Assembly: GCA_016286995.1 (NCBI GenBank)
Contig: JAEEVA010000014.1
Location: 1 to 64,000, forward strand
Source of the DNA: Prevotella sp.
GTDB lineage: Bacteria > Bacteroidota > Bacteroidia > Bacteroidales > Bacteroidaceae
Direction of reading: 5' to 3'
Length of the DNA: 64,000 bases
The notes beneath the pieces are model-generated. The model did no database searches. It had not been told where the DNA came from and saw nothing but the letters and a program-made list of their open reading frames with translations. The position numbers and the translations under genes were made by a program. Below are positions 8,682 to 18,175 of this stretch, piece by piece (positions within the stretch are counted from its first letter, which is position 1; each line of letters opens with the position of its first letter).

Positions 8682-9371
8682 TTGAAAGAGTCAGACAACA
8701 TATTAGGCTATCCGCAAGGTACCATTGTCGATAAGGTGGTACCTAAGACGATGTTCTACAAGTTCATGGAAGTGAACCAACGGATGAAGGTGCGTTTTGT
8801 GAATGACGTGGCGCAGATCTGCTGGCTTTATAAACTCTCTGCCAATACCATCAACGTAACAGCGAGTGAAGAGCTGATAGAAATCGATGTGTTTGTGGTG
8901 ACGCTGAAAGAGCAGGATTGTCCTACGGATGTCTTTACGTTTATCGACATCAACATGCCGCATCATATTGTCTTCATCCTAAAATACGAAGAGCAGTATA
9001 TGCTGCTGATCAACTATAAAGAATGGAAGGACAATACCCACACGCAATTCAAGATAACCAAGTCATTTGCGACTACATGGATGCCCCAAGCGCAATTGTC
9101 ATTGGCTATTCAGGGCCAGTCGCTCCCACGTATCTACGACAACTTTGTGGCGCAGGTCTCAGGCATTGGTGAGCATAAGGCTGGAGCACTCGCAGAGATT
9201 GTTGGATTGAAAAAACGGATTGCCACGATGGAGGTAGAACTGCAATCCTTAGAAAAGCGTATGCGCAAGGAACCGCAATACGATGTGCAGGTCAGGATGA
9301 ATAAACAGGTAAAGGCCAAACGACAGGAGTTGGCTGGGCTAAAACAAAAAATGGAGGAACTGAGCGTATGA
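8682..9371 (+). CDS. DUF4391-family protein of the restriction-like system
   Basis: The 229 residues match the DUF4391 pattern: YPQGTIVDKVVPKTMFYKF near the start, a central domain, and a C-terminal coiled coil rich in Lys/Glu/Leu (about residues 170-229). The biochemical role is not established. The family recurs beside SNF2 helicases and type III-like Mod/Res genes. The start is uncertain: TTG at 8682 keeps the conserved N-terminus, while the first ATG (8751) would remove it. The ORF is in the same frame as the helicase, separated only by TAG and four codons, so a readthrough fusion is possible. An 8-nt periodic GAATT run (8663-8683) covers the junction. The gene ends 17 nt from a convergent toxin gene. 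Confidence 0.8.
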   Translation: MKESDNILGYPQGTIVDKVVPKTMFYKFMEVNQRMKVRFVNDVAQICWLYKLSANTINVTASEELIEIDVFVVTLKEQDCPTDVFTFIDINMPHHIVFILKYEEQYMLLINYKEWKDNTHTQFKITKSFATTWMPQAQLSLAIQGQSLPRIYDNFVAQVSGIGEHKAGALAEIVGLKKRIATMEVELQSLEKRMRKEPQYDVQVRMNKQVKAKRQELAGLKQKMEELSV

Positions 9372-9388
9372 AATACTTGCAATTCTCA

Positions 9389-9721
9389 TTATTTAAGACT
9401 ACGAATAATTTGGTCTATATATTTCTCAGAAACATTCTTTATTTCCTTTTTGTCGTAAATGGTAAGCAGGTTAATACACGTATCTGTCGTCTCTACGACC
9501 ACATTGAGAGTGATGATTCTCAATCCGCCACGTTTACCCCCACCTTTGCTTTTTACTCCAAGACGGATTTTGCGTTTGCCGCCTCCCAAAGAAACTCCTG
9601 CCTCTGGGTTCTCCATCAATTCATATTGCAAATCATTAATATCATCGGCAAGAGAACGGTAACGCTTGGCCAAACGCTTTGCTTGGCGCAGAAATTCTTC
9701 AGTATAGTTGAAGGTTACCAT
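9389..9721 (-). CDS. RelE/HigB-type toxin of a type II toxin-antitoxin pair
   Basis: The 110-residue basic protein has the RelE/ParE-like layout: an N-terminal helix rich in Lys/Arg (FLRQAKRLAKRYRSL), then GGGKRKIRLGVKSKGGGKRGG, a beta core RIITLNVVV, and TIYDKKEIKNVSEKYID at the end. Family members are mostly ribosome-dependent or free mRNA interferases; the target here cannot be read. It lies downstream of its antitoxin with a 6-nt gap on the minus strand. The pair is inserted against the direction of the defence operon. Confidence 0.8.
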   Translation of the reverse strand: MVTFNYTEEFLRQAKRLAKRYRSLADDINDLQYELMENPEAGVSLGGGKRKIRLGVKSKGGGKRGGLRIITLNVVVETTDTCINLLTIYDKKEIKNVSEKYIDQIIRSLK

Positions 9722-9727
9722 AGACTG

Positions 9728-9973
9728 CTATGCTTCGGCTCTAAGTTCCTCAACCAATGCGTCGAGAGATTTCAGATTCTTACCTGCAAATCGTCCTTCT
9801 TGGGCTTCATTGAAGCCTTTTGTAATAGTTTCCGTTATAAAGGCTTTCTCTGCTTCAGCATCAGTAGAGGATGTAACCATTCTGTCAATAGTTACACCTT
9901 TTATTGCCTCAAGAATTTTTTTCAAACTTGGGAGAAGACTTACGTCCTCAATATTCAATACAATCTGCGTCAT
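9728..9973 (-). CDS. Antitoxin partner of the RelE/HigB-type toxin
   Basis: The track ORF starts at 10102, but its first 43 residues cover the promoter. The ATG at 9973 (MTQIVLNIEDVSLL) gives 81 residues and sits 25 nt downstream of the -7 box. The C-terminal half is acidic and helical (SLDALVEELRAEA), as expected for an antitoxin that wraps a RelE-like toxin. No clear DNA-binding fold is recognised. The gene is co-transcribed with the toxin at 9389-9721. Confidence 0.75.
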   Translation of the reverse strand: MTQIVLNIEDVSLLPSLKKILEAIKGVTIDRMVTSSTDAEAEKAFITETITKGFNEAQEGRFAGKNLKSLDALVEELRAEA

Positions 9974-9997
9974 ATTACTTCTGCTTATAATTCCGCT

Positions 9998-10030
9998 GCA
10001 AAGATACGAATAAGCGAGCAAAATTCCAAA
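9998..10030 (-). promoter_or_regulatory. Promoter of the toxin-antitoxin pair
   Basis: On the minus strand, TTTG (plus 10027-10030), a 20-nt spacer and TATCTTTGC (plus 9998-10006). This is an excellent match. The mod gene on the other strand has no comparable promoter in 9974-10119, so it may depend on readthrough from upstream or on a weak promoter. Confidence 0.8.
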
Positions 10031-10119
10031 TTTATTTGAGTATTTTCGAGCGAGAGTATCTTCAATGTAGTCAAATATACGATAAATAAACGAAACAAAC
10101 AAATAAAAATAATAAAATC

Positions 10120-12090
10120 ATGCAAATAGAACATTTAAACAAAGAAACCACAGACGGAACAATGCGCAATCTCGATGCACTCTACCAGTTGTTCCCATCG
10201 TGCTTTACGGAGACGCAGGATGTCATAACTGGCAAGATGCATCGTGCAGTAGATTGGGGCAAGTTGCGTTCACTCCTTGGGGAGTATGTGGAAAGCGACG
10301 AGCCTGAGAAGTACGACTTTACGTGGGTTGGCAAACGGGCTGCTCAGCGTGAGGCTGCAGCACCCTGTCGTAAGACGTTGCGGCCTTGCCCGGAAGAGAG
10401 TGTGGATTGGGACACCACCCAGAACCTCTATATCGAAGGCGACAACCTCGAAGTGCTGAAACTGCTCCAAAACTCATATATGGGCAAGGTCAAGATGATC
10501 TATATCGACCCACCATATAATACAGGTAGCGATTTGATTTATAACGATACCCGTATACTATCAGAAGAAAAATATAATGCATCTATATCTGATGAAGAAG
10601 GTAATAGATTATTTAAGAATACTTATTCAAATGGAAGTTTCCATTCTGATTGGTGTTCTATGATATATGAGAGACTGGTTGTTTCACGCACACTTCTTTC
10701 TGATGATGGTGTTATTTTTATTTCAATAGACGATAATGAACTGAAGAATTTAAGAAATATTTGTGATGAAGTTCTTGGTGAGCAAAACTTTATTTCTGTG
10801 ATTCCGAGAATTGCCAAAAAGGGGTCTGACCAAGGAACACATTTCAGACCAACCAAAGATTATATATTGTGTTATGCTAGAAATTTTGGTAGTTTAAATG
10901 GTTTTGTTGATAAGAATGTTGGAGTAGAGAAGAAGAACTATCCTCTATCTGAAAATGGGAGAAAGTACAGAAAGGCTCATTCTTTATTTCAAGCATCATT
11001 AGATCCCTTACGAGGTTGTGTTAATCAGAGATATTACATAGAGGCACCTGATGGCACATTAATAATCCCTCCTGGGGATAATTTCCCTTCAGAGTCTGTT
11101 GATGGAGGTCAAATTGCGCCACAAACTAAAAATGATAAAGTCTGGAGATGGAGTAAAGACTCTTATATGGCAAAAAAATCAATATTAATGTTTGATAAAT
11201 CTCAACGATCTCCACTTGTTGATTCATATGGTAATCATACTGATTGGAATGTTTATGAAAAGAAATATGAAGATGAAGAAACAAAAGATGAAAAATATCC
11301 TCTTCCTAATGATGTGATTTATGATTATATCAATACGCTTGGTACAACTACATTACATGAATTAGGACTAGAGTTCTCGTTCAGTAAACCATACCAGCTT
11401 ATTAAGTATCTAATCGAGATAATAAACAAGGAAGACGATATAATTGTGTTGGATTTCTTCTCTGGTTCTGCGACTACAGCTCAAGCTGTTATGGATATGA
11501 ACGCAGAAGATAATGGAAAACGAAAATTTATAATGGTTCAAGTTAAAGAGAACTTGCCAGAAGGAACTCCAGATTTTACAACGATACCAGAAATTGCCAA
11601 AGAACGTATTCGTCGTGCTGGAAAGAAGATTAAGGCAGACAGTCCGCTGACGACACAAGACCTTGATATTGGTTTCCGTGTACTGAAGTGCGATGAGTCA
11701 AACTATAAGCCTGTAGCTTTTGCTCCCAAGGACTATACGCAGGAGTCACTCGATATGTTCTTGGATAATATCAAGGAAGAGCGCACAGGTCTCGACCTGC
11801 TCTTCGACTGCATGATGCGTTGGGGTTTGGAACTCTCATTGCCATACGACACACAAAAGGTGGACGGTTGTACCATCTATGATGTGGATGAAGGTAGCCT
11901 TGTGGCCTGTTTCGATGGTGTGGTGACTGGCGCTGTGATTGATGCCATTGCAGAGACTCATCCCCTCCGCGTGGTATTCCGCGATAGTTCGTTCACAGAA
12001 GCCGCCCAGAAGATGAACCTCTTCGAACTGTTCAAACAGAAGTGCGGCTGGACTGACCAGGAAGTGCAGAATAACGTCAGAGTGATTTAG
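10120..12090 (+). CDS. Type III-like site-specific DNA methyltransferase (Mod)
   Basis: The 656-residue enzyme has the beta-class order: catalytic motif IV DPPYNTG (130-136) before the AdoMet-binding motif LDFFSGSATT (about 443-452). Between them lies the target recognition domain. The enzyme would transfer a methyl group from AdoMet to adenine N6 at the recognition site, protecting host DNA. Codons for residues of about 140-505 are markedly more AT-rich than both flanks, suggesting that the recognition domain was exchanged. The stop lies 3 nt before the Res start, so the two are translationally linked. The gene is cut off from the DUF4391 gene by the reversed toxin-antitoxin pair. Confidence 0.92.
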   Translation: MQIEHLNKETTDGTMRNLDALYQLFPSCFTETQDVITGKMHRAVDWGKLRSLLGEYVESDEPEKYDFTWVGKRAAQREAAAPCRKTLRPCPEESVDWDTTQNLYIEGDNLEVLKLLQNSYMGKVKMIYIDPPYNTGSDLIYNDTRILSEEKYNASISDEEGNRLFKNTYSNGSFHSDWCSMIYERLVVSRTLLSDDGVIFISIDDNELKNLRNICDEVLGEQNFISVIPRIAKKGSDQGTHFRPTKDYILCYARNFGSLNGFVDKNVGVEKKNYPLSENGRKYRKAHSLFQASLDPLRGCVNQRYYIEAPDGTLIIPPGDNFPSESVDGGQIAPQTKNDKVWRWSKDSYMAKKSILMFDKSQRSPLVDSYGNHTDWNVYEKKYEDEETKDEKYPLPNDVIYDYINTLGTTTLHELGLEFSFSKPYQLIKYLIEIINKEDDIIVLDFFSGSATTAQAVMDMNAEDNGKRKFIMVQVKENLPEGTPDFTTIPEIAKERIRRAGKKIKADSPLTTQDLDIGFRVLKCDESNYKPVAFAPKDYTQESLDMFLDNIKEERTGLDLLFDCMMRWGLELSLPYDTQKVDGCTIYDVDEGSLVACFDGVVTGAVIDAIAETHPLRVVFRDSSFTEAAQKMNLFELFKQKCGWTDQEVQNNVRVI

Positions 12091-12093
12091 CCT

Positions 12094-15000
12094 ATGAAAC
12101 TGAAATTTAAAAACCAACAATTCCAGACGGATGCAGCGAAGGCTGTGACGGATGTGTTCCAGGGACAAAGGAATGGCTCCTTGCTGGAGTTTACCCACGA
12201 CTTGGGAACAGATAACGGTGGTTTCTTCGATGCCGTGGGCTATAAGAACCAGCCTATCGAGGTGCCGTATAGCCAGGTTCTGGATAATATTCGCAACCTG
12301 CAGATGGCGGCTCAATTGAAACCCACGGAGAGTTTCGACAGGGCAGACCTGCGGCTGACCATCGAGATGGAAACGGGTACAGGAAAGACCTACACCTATA
12401 TCAAGACGATGTTCGAACTGAACAAGCTCTATGGCTGGAGCAAGTTCATCATCGTGGTGCCCAGCATCGCCATCCGCGAGGGCGTGTGCAAATCATTCGA
12501 GGTGATGAGCGAGCACTTTGCCGCAGAATACGGCAAGAGGATTCAGAGTTTCGTATATGATAGTGGCCAGCTGACGAAGATTGACCAGTTTGCCAGCGAT
12601 AGCAACATGCACGTGATGATTATCAACACACAGGCTTTTGCTGCACGAGGTGAGGATGCACGACGTATCTATATGAAGCTGGACGCCTTCCGTTCACGCA
12701 GACCTATCGACGTGATTGCTGCCACGAACCCGATCCTGATTATCGACGAGCCGCAGAGCGTGTTGGGTGCTGATAAGAAGAATGCCACCAGAAATCGATT
12801 GAAGGAGTTTAATCCGCTCTTTACCTTATTATATAGTGCCACCCATAGGGCTGATGACATCGTGAACATGATCTATAGACTAGACGCGATGGATGCCTAT
12901 AACAAGAAACTGGTGAAAAAGATCTCTGTGGTGGGCATTGAGCAAAAAGGCTCTACTGCTACAAATGGCTATCTCTATTTGGAGAGCATCGAACTCTCAG
13001 AGGGTAATCCTCGTGCAAGAATTGGCTTTGACAAACGGGTCGGGAATGGTGTGAAGCAGGTGACGCAACTGGTGAGTGACCGCTTTGATATCTACCAGAA
13101 CTCAGGCGAGTTGCAGGAGTATGCTGATAACTATCGCGTGACAGAGATTGACGGCTATAACCGCTGCATCCATCTGCAAAACGGCCTCACCCTCTATGAA
13201 GGTGAGGTGATTGGCGCTGTGAACGAACAGGTAATCCGTAAGGCACAAATACGTGCCACCATCTTGGCACATATCGAGAAAGAACGTAAGTTGTTCCGTC
13301 AGGGTATTAAGTGCCTGTCGCTGTTCTTTATCGACCATGTGGATAATTATCGTGAAAGCCTCACCCCCGCCCCCTTTCCAAAGGGCGAGGGGAGTAGTCA
13401 GAAAGGCATCTATGCACAGATATTCGAAGAGGAATATGAACGGATTGTGGGAGAGCTGCAACTGAGGTTTAGCGATGACCCTGAATATGTGAAGTATCTG
13501 AAGAGCTTTTCGCCAGATCAGGTTCATGATGGTTACTTCTCGCGCGACAAGAAGAATAATGTGGTGGAGTCGAAGGCGAAAGAGTCGGAAAACGAACTGC
13601 GAGGCTATCAGTTGATTATGAAGGCCAAGGAGGCACTGTTGTCGTTTAAGACGCCCGTACGTTTCATCTTCTCCCACTCAGCCCTGAAAGAAGGTTGGGA
13701 CAATCCGAATGTGTTCCAGATCTGTACGCTGAAGGATTCGGATAACCAGACGAAGAAGCGTCAGGAGGTGGGTCGTGGTATGCGCCTGTGCGTGAACCAA
13801 CAGGGCGAGCGACAGGACGAGAGCGTGCTGCATGGTGGCGTGTTCGAAGTGAATGAACTGACTGTTATTGCCAGCGAGTCGTACAACTCGTTTGCATCGA
13901 AACTACAGACGGAGATTGCAGAGGCTGTGGGCGACCGTCCACAGAAGGTGAACATGCAACTGTTCCTCGACTTTGTGGTCACCAATGCCCATGGCGAACA
14001 AAAGAAACTATCAGAGGACGATGCGCAGGAACTGACCTTCACTCTTCGCATGAAGGGCTATATCACCAAAGACGGGCAACTGACACCCAAGTATCATCAA
14101 GACAAGCAAGAGGGGACACTCGACTTTGGAGAATATGATGAGTATAAGAAAGATGTGGAAAGGAAGCTCGAAACTGTCTTCAATCCTGATGCTGTCAAGC
14201 CAGAGAATGGCAGGAAGGTGCGCGAGGCGAAGTTTGACTCGCAGAAGTTTGAGCGCAAGGAATTCCAGGAACTATGGCGCAGGATAAACCATCAGACATA
14301 TTATACTGTTGATTTCAAGACTGACGAACTAATCAACAAAGCAGTCATTCAGTTGGATAACCACCTGAAGGTATCAGATATCCAACTCCGTATGGTGACT
14401 GGTACGCTGGACCGCATTGGCAGCAAACAGCAACTGGAGCAAGGCACGGCCATGAGTATTACTGACTCTCAGACGCTTTCTGTGCATGAAGATATCGGAG
14501 AGGAGGTTCGCTACGACCTAATCGGTAAACTGGTAGAGAATACAGGGCTAACGCGAAAGGCTGTTGTGACTATCTTGAAGAAGATAAAGCCATCGACTTT
14601 CAATCAGTTTAAGACGAACCCAGAAGAGTTTATCATCAAGGCCTCGAATATTATCAATGAGTGTAAGGCCATTGCTGTGATTGAGCATGTGAAGTATCAC
14701 AAACTGGATAAGCAGTTTGAGAGCGACATCTTCAGCAATACAACGCTGAAGGGCAAGTTGGGCGTGAACGCGTTAGAGTCGCAGAAGTCACTATACGATT
14801 TGGTGGTGGTAGATTCCGCTGGTATCGAGATGAACTTTGCGAAGGACCTGGAAGAGCGCAACGAGGTGGCTGTCTATACAAAGTTGCCTGGCGGCTTCTA
14901 TATCAATACGCCTGTAGGCCATTATAATCCAGACTGGGCGATAGTGTTTAAGGAGGGGCCAGACATCAAGCATGTCTATTTCGTAGCAGAAACTAAGGGT

Positions 15001-15144
15001 TCTTTGGAAGAATCGCAACTGCGTGAATCAGAACGTTCAAAGATAGAATGTGCCCGTCGCCATTTCGCTACCATAGGCGATTCTGCAGTAACCTACGATG
15101 TAGTTCGTAATTACAACGATCTGCGAGATATCATTACGAAGTAG
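12094..15144 (+). CDS. Type III-like restriction helicase-nuclease (Res)
   Basis: The 1016-residue protein carries SF2 motifs METGTGKT (92-99), DEPQ (218-221) and SAT (248-250). Motif VI is QEVGRGMRLCVN. A C-terminal PD-(D/E)xK nuclease is visible: NPDW with Asp947, then VAETKG with Glu966 and Lys968. With Mod it should recognise unmodified sites, translocate or slide, and cut. Residues of about 420-438 (SLTPAPFPKGEGSSQKG) are encoded by a GC-rich palindrome that looks like an inserted repeat; the frame is kept. All catalytic motifs are intact, so the gene appears functional. It ends the defence operon. Confidence 0.92.
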   Translation: MKLKFKNQQFQTDAAKAVTDVFQGQRNGSLLEFTHDLGTDNGGFFDAVGYKNQPIEVPYSQVLDNIRNLQMAAQLKPTESFDRADLRLTIEMETGTGKTYTYIKTMFELNKLYGWSKFIIVVPSIAIREGVCKSFEVMSEHFAAEYGKRIQSFVYDSGQLTKIDQFASDSNMHVMIINTQAFAARGEDARRIYMKLDAFRSRRPIDVIAATNPILIIDEPQSVLGADKKNATRNRLKEFNPLFTLLYSATHRADDIVNMIYRLDAMDAYNKKLVKKISVVGIEQKGSTATNGYLYLESIELSEGNPRARIGFDKRVGNGVKQVTQLVSDRFDIYQNSGELQEYADNYRVTEIDGYNRCIHLQNGLTLYEGEVIGAVNEQVIRKAQIRATILAHIEKERKLFRQGIKCLSLFFIDHVDNYRESLTPAPFPKGEGSSQKGIYAQIFEEEYERIVGELQLRFSDDPEYVKYLKSFSPDQVHDGYFSRDKKNNVVESKAKESENELRGYQLIMKAKEALLSFKTPVRFIFSHSALKEGWDNPNVFQICTLKDSDNQTKKRQEVGRGMRLCVNQQGERQDESVLHGGVFEVNELTVIASESYNSFASKLQTEIAEAVGDRPQKVNMQLFLDFVVTNAHGEQKKLSEDDAQELTFTLRMKGYITKDGQLTPKYHQDKQEGTLDFGEYDEYKKDVERKLETVFNPDAVKPENGRKVREAKFDSQKFERKEFQELWRRINHQTYYTVDFKTDELINKAVIQLDNHLKVSDIQLRMVTGTLDRIGSKQQLEQGTAMSITDSQTLSVHEDIGEEVRYDLIGKLVENTGLTRKAVVTILKKIKPSTFNQFKTNPEEFIIKASNIINECKAIAVIEHVKYHKLDKQFESDIFSNTTLKGKLGVNALESQKSLYDLVVVDSAGIEMNFAKDLEERNEVAVYTKLPGGFYINTPVGHYNPDWAIVFKEGPDIKHVYFVAETKGSLEESQLRESERSKIECARRHFATIGDSAVTYDVVRNYNDLRDIITK
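13357..13396 (+). repeat. In-frame palindromic repeat within the res gene
   Basis: CTCACCCCCGCCCCCTTTCC is followed by AAAGGGCGAGGGGAG, so CCCC-GCCC-CCTTT faces AAAGGGC-GAGGGG. The encoded peptide LTPAPFPKGEG resembles peptides produced by widespread palindromic repeats in other genomes (family from memory, not checked). Confidence 0.65.
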
Positions 15145-15211
15145 ACATAAAAGAAGAGGTGTGTCAATTCCTTCAAAGGTTGTGGGGCGGGAAAGTCTTG
15201 GGGTAAAGTAT

Positions 15212-15250
15212 AAATAATCCGCATAGCCGCATGGATTATGCGGATTATTT
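15212..15250. terminator. Perfect 14-bp palindrome after res, abutting the NUDIX promoter
   Basis: AAATAATCCGCATA (15212-15225) and TATGCGGATTATTT (15237-15250) are exact complements with an 11-nt loop. The structure could end the defence transcript. Its right arm stops 2 nt before the next -7 element, so it could also be an operator. Confidence 0.55.
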
Positions 15251-15252
15251 CG

Positions 15253-15261
15253 TATCTTTGC
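15253..15261 (+). promoter_or_regulatory. Promoter -7 element of the NUDIX gene
   Basis: TATCTTTGC lies 39 nt before the ATG at 15300. The -33 position falls in the palindrome and has no TTTG. Confidence 0.6.
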
Positions 15262-15299
15262 AAGCGAAATATGGCTGAAAGATGTCGGATATATAAAAA

Positions 15300-15827
15300 A
15301 TGGACAACCAGCAAGAGATTTTTCCGATAGTGGACGAAGCAGGGAATGTGATAGGCTCTGCCACACGGGGCGAGTGTCATAGCGGCTCTAAGTTGCTACA
15401 CCCCGTGGTGCATCTGCATGTGTTTAACTCCAAAGGTGAGGTGTACCTTCAACGACGGCCAGAATGGAAGGATATTCAGCCTGGGAAATGGGATACAGCC
15501 GTTGGCGGTCATATAGACTATGGTGAGACGCCAGAAAAGGCTCTTTGTCGTGAAGTGCGCGAGGAACTGGGCATCTCAGACTTCAAGCCCGAGTTTGTTG
15601 ACAAGTATGTGTTTGAAAGCAAGCGTGAGCGTGAACTGGTCTATGTGCATCGTACCATTTACGATGGGAAGATCAGTCCCTCGGCAGAGGAATTGGACGG
15701 TGGTCGTTTCTGGACGATGCAGGAGATTCGTGAGGCAATGGGGAAGGACATACTGACACCCAACTTCGAGAGTGAGTTCAAAAGGTGCTTTGGTACGATG
15801 ATGCTTGTATTTTTCACATCTTTTTGA
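15300..15827 (+). CDS. NUDIX hydrolase
   Basis: The 175-residue protein contains a complete Nudix box GHIDYGETPEKALCREVREE followed by LG (GX5EX7REUXEEXGU). This forms the metal-binding loop-helix that hydrolyses nucleoside diphosphate-linked substrates. The region before it (VVHLHVFNSKGEVYLQRRPEWKDIQPGKWD) resembles the YfcD/isopentenyl-diphosphate-isomerase-like branch, so the substrate is open. The C-terminus FFTSF runs into a T/A-rich stretch just before the ATP synthase promoter. It is a single gene between the defence island and the atp operon. Confidence 0.88.
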   Translation: MDNQQEIFPIVDEAGNVIGSATRGECHSGSKLLHPVVHLHVFNSKGEVYLQRRPEWKDIQPGKWDTAVGGHIDYGETPEKALCREVREELGISDFKPEFVDKYVFESKRERELVYVHRTIYDGKISPSAEELDGGRFWTMQEIREAMGKDILTPNFESEFKRCFGTMMLVFFTSF

Positions 15828-15848
15828 AAAAAAAAGGTGAAATACTTC

Positions 15849-15878
15849 TTTGTTTCAAAAAAAAATGTTTATCTTTGC
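15849..15878 (+). promoter_or_regulatory. Promoter of the ATP synthase operon
   Basis: TTTG (15849-15852), 17-nt spacer, TATCTTTGC (15870-15878), 50 nt before the atpD ATG. Confidence 0.75.
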
Positions 15879-15916
15879 GGTCATTATAACCAAAACAACA
15901 ATATCTTAAAAAATAA

Positions 15917-17455
<1,539 letters not shown>

Positions 17456-17483
17456 TGTTCAATGGTCAATGTTCAATGGTCAA
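17456..17483 (+). repeat. Heptad array (TGTTCAA/TGGTCAA) between atpD and atpC
   Basis: Four exact heptads alternate TGTTCAA and TGGTCAA, beginning at the base after the atpD stop codon. It belongs to the same word family as the arrays around the S23-type genes, but stands alone here. Confidence 0.9.
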
Positions 17484-17493
17484 TAATTGAAAT

Positions 17494-17739
17494 ATGCTAA
17501 AGCTGAAGATAGTTTCTCCCGAGCGGATTGAGTTTGACGGTGAGGTGGTCAGTGTGCTCGTACCAGGTACGATGGGCCAGTTTGAAATACTGGTCAACCA
17601 CGCTCCCATCATCTCTTCGCTTGACAAAGGCAGGGTAGTCTATGAACTCCCTGACGGCGAGAAGAAGAACATCGACATCATCGGCGGCTTTGTGGAAGTG
17701 CAGAAGAATGTCGTGAGTGTCTGTGTGGAGCTGAACTAA
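17494..17739 (+). CDS. atpC: ATP synthase F1 subunit epsilon (N-terminal domain only)
   Basis: The 81 residues correspond to the beta-sandwich of epsilon (FDGEVVSVLVPGTMGQFEIL, GGFVEVQKNVVSV). The C-terminal helical hairpin, which in E. coli inhibits hydrolysis, is absent; short epsilons are usual in Bacteroidetes. It links gamma to the c-ring in the central stalk. The gene lies second in the operon, after the heptad array. Confidence 0.95.
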   Translation: MLKLKIVSPERIEFDGEVVSVLVPGTMGQFEILVNHAPIISSLDKGRVVYELPDGEKKNIDIIGGFVEVQKNVVSVCVELN

Positions 17740-17761
17740 TATATAAATAAGGTTCGCGAGG

Positions 17762-18151
17762 ATGGATATCACAAAACAGTGCAAGAACTACATCGTCCAG
17801 AGCATCTGCCTGGTCGTGCTCCTTAACGTCTGTTGCAGTCTCGCAGCAAAGTTCTGGGGTTACGGCCTGCTGGCAGCTCAGATAGTCGGTACTGTCTTCG
17901 TGCTGGTATTGGAGATAACGGCAGCATTGGTGTGGCGGTGGGTAGCCCTGAAGCACAGGGATATGCTGCCATCGTTCTTTACTGCTGTCTCCGGCTTCCG
18001 CTTTTTGGGAGCATTGCTGGTCATGGCTGTGTGGTATCTGGTGGTAGGCAGCGAGAACATCATGACGTTCCTTGTGGTGTTTCTCGTGTTCTACATGGTA
18101 ACGCTGCTCCATCATAGCATCATCTTTTCGAGAGTGTCTAATGGATTATAA
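17762..18151 (+). CDS. Small four-helix membrane protein of the ATP synthase operon (AtpI position)
   Basis: The 129-residue protein has four hydrophobic segments (about 13-30, 38-58, 75-97 and 100-120) and polar ends. It occupies the slot between atpC and atpB where Bacteroidetes carry an AtpI/Atp-accessory-like protein. AtpI in other bacteria helps assemble the c-ring. Sequence similarity to AtpI itself is not evident by eye, so the role is inferred from position and topology. Confidence 0.7.
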   Translation: MDITKQCKNYIVQSICLVVLLNVCCSLAAKFWGYGLLAAQIVGTVFVLVLEITAALVWRWVALKHRDMLPSFFTAVSGFRFLGALLVMAVWYLVVGSENIMTFLVVFLVFYMVTLLHHSIIFSRVSNGL

Positions 18152-18175
18152 CGGTTTAAAAACCAATTATTTAGA

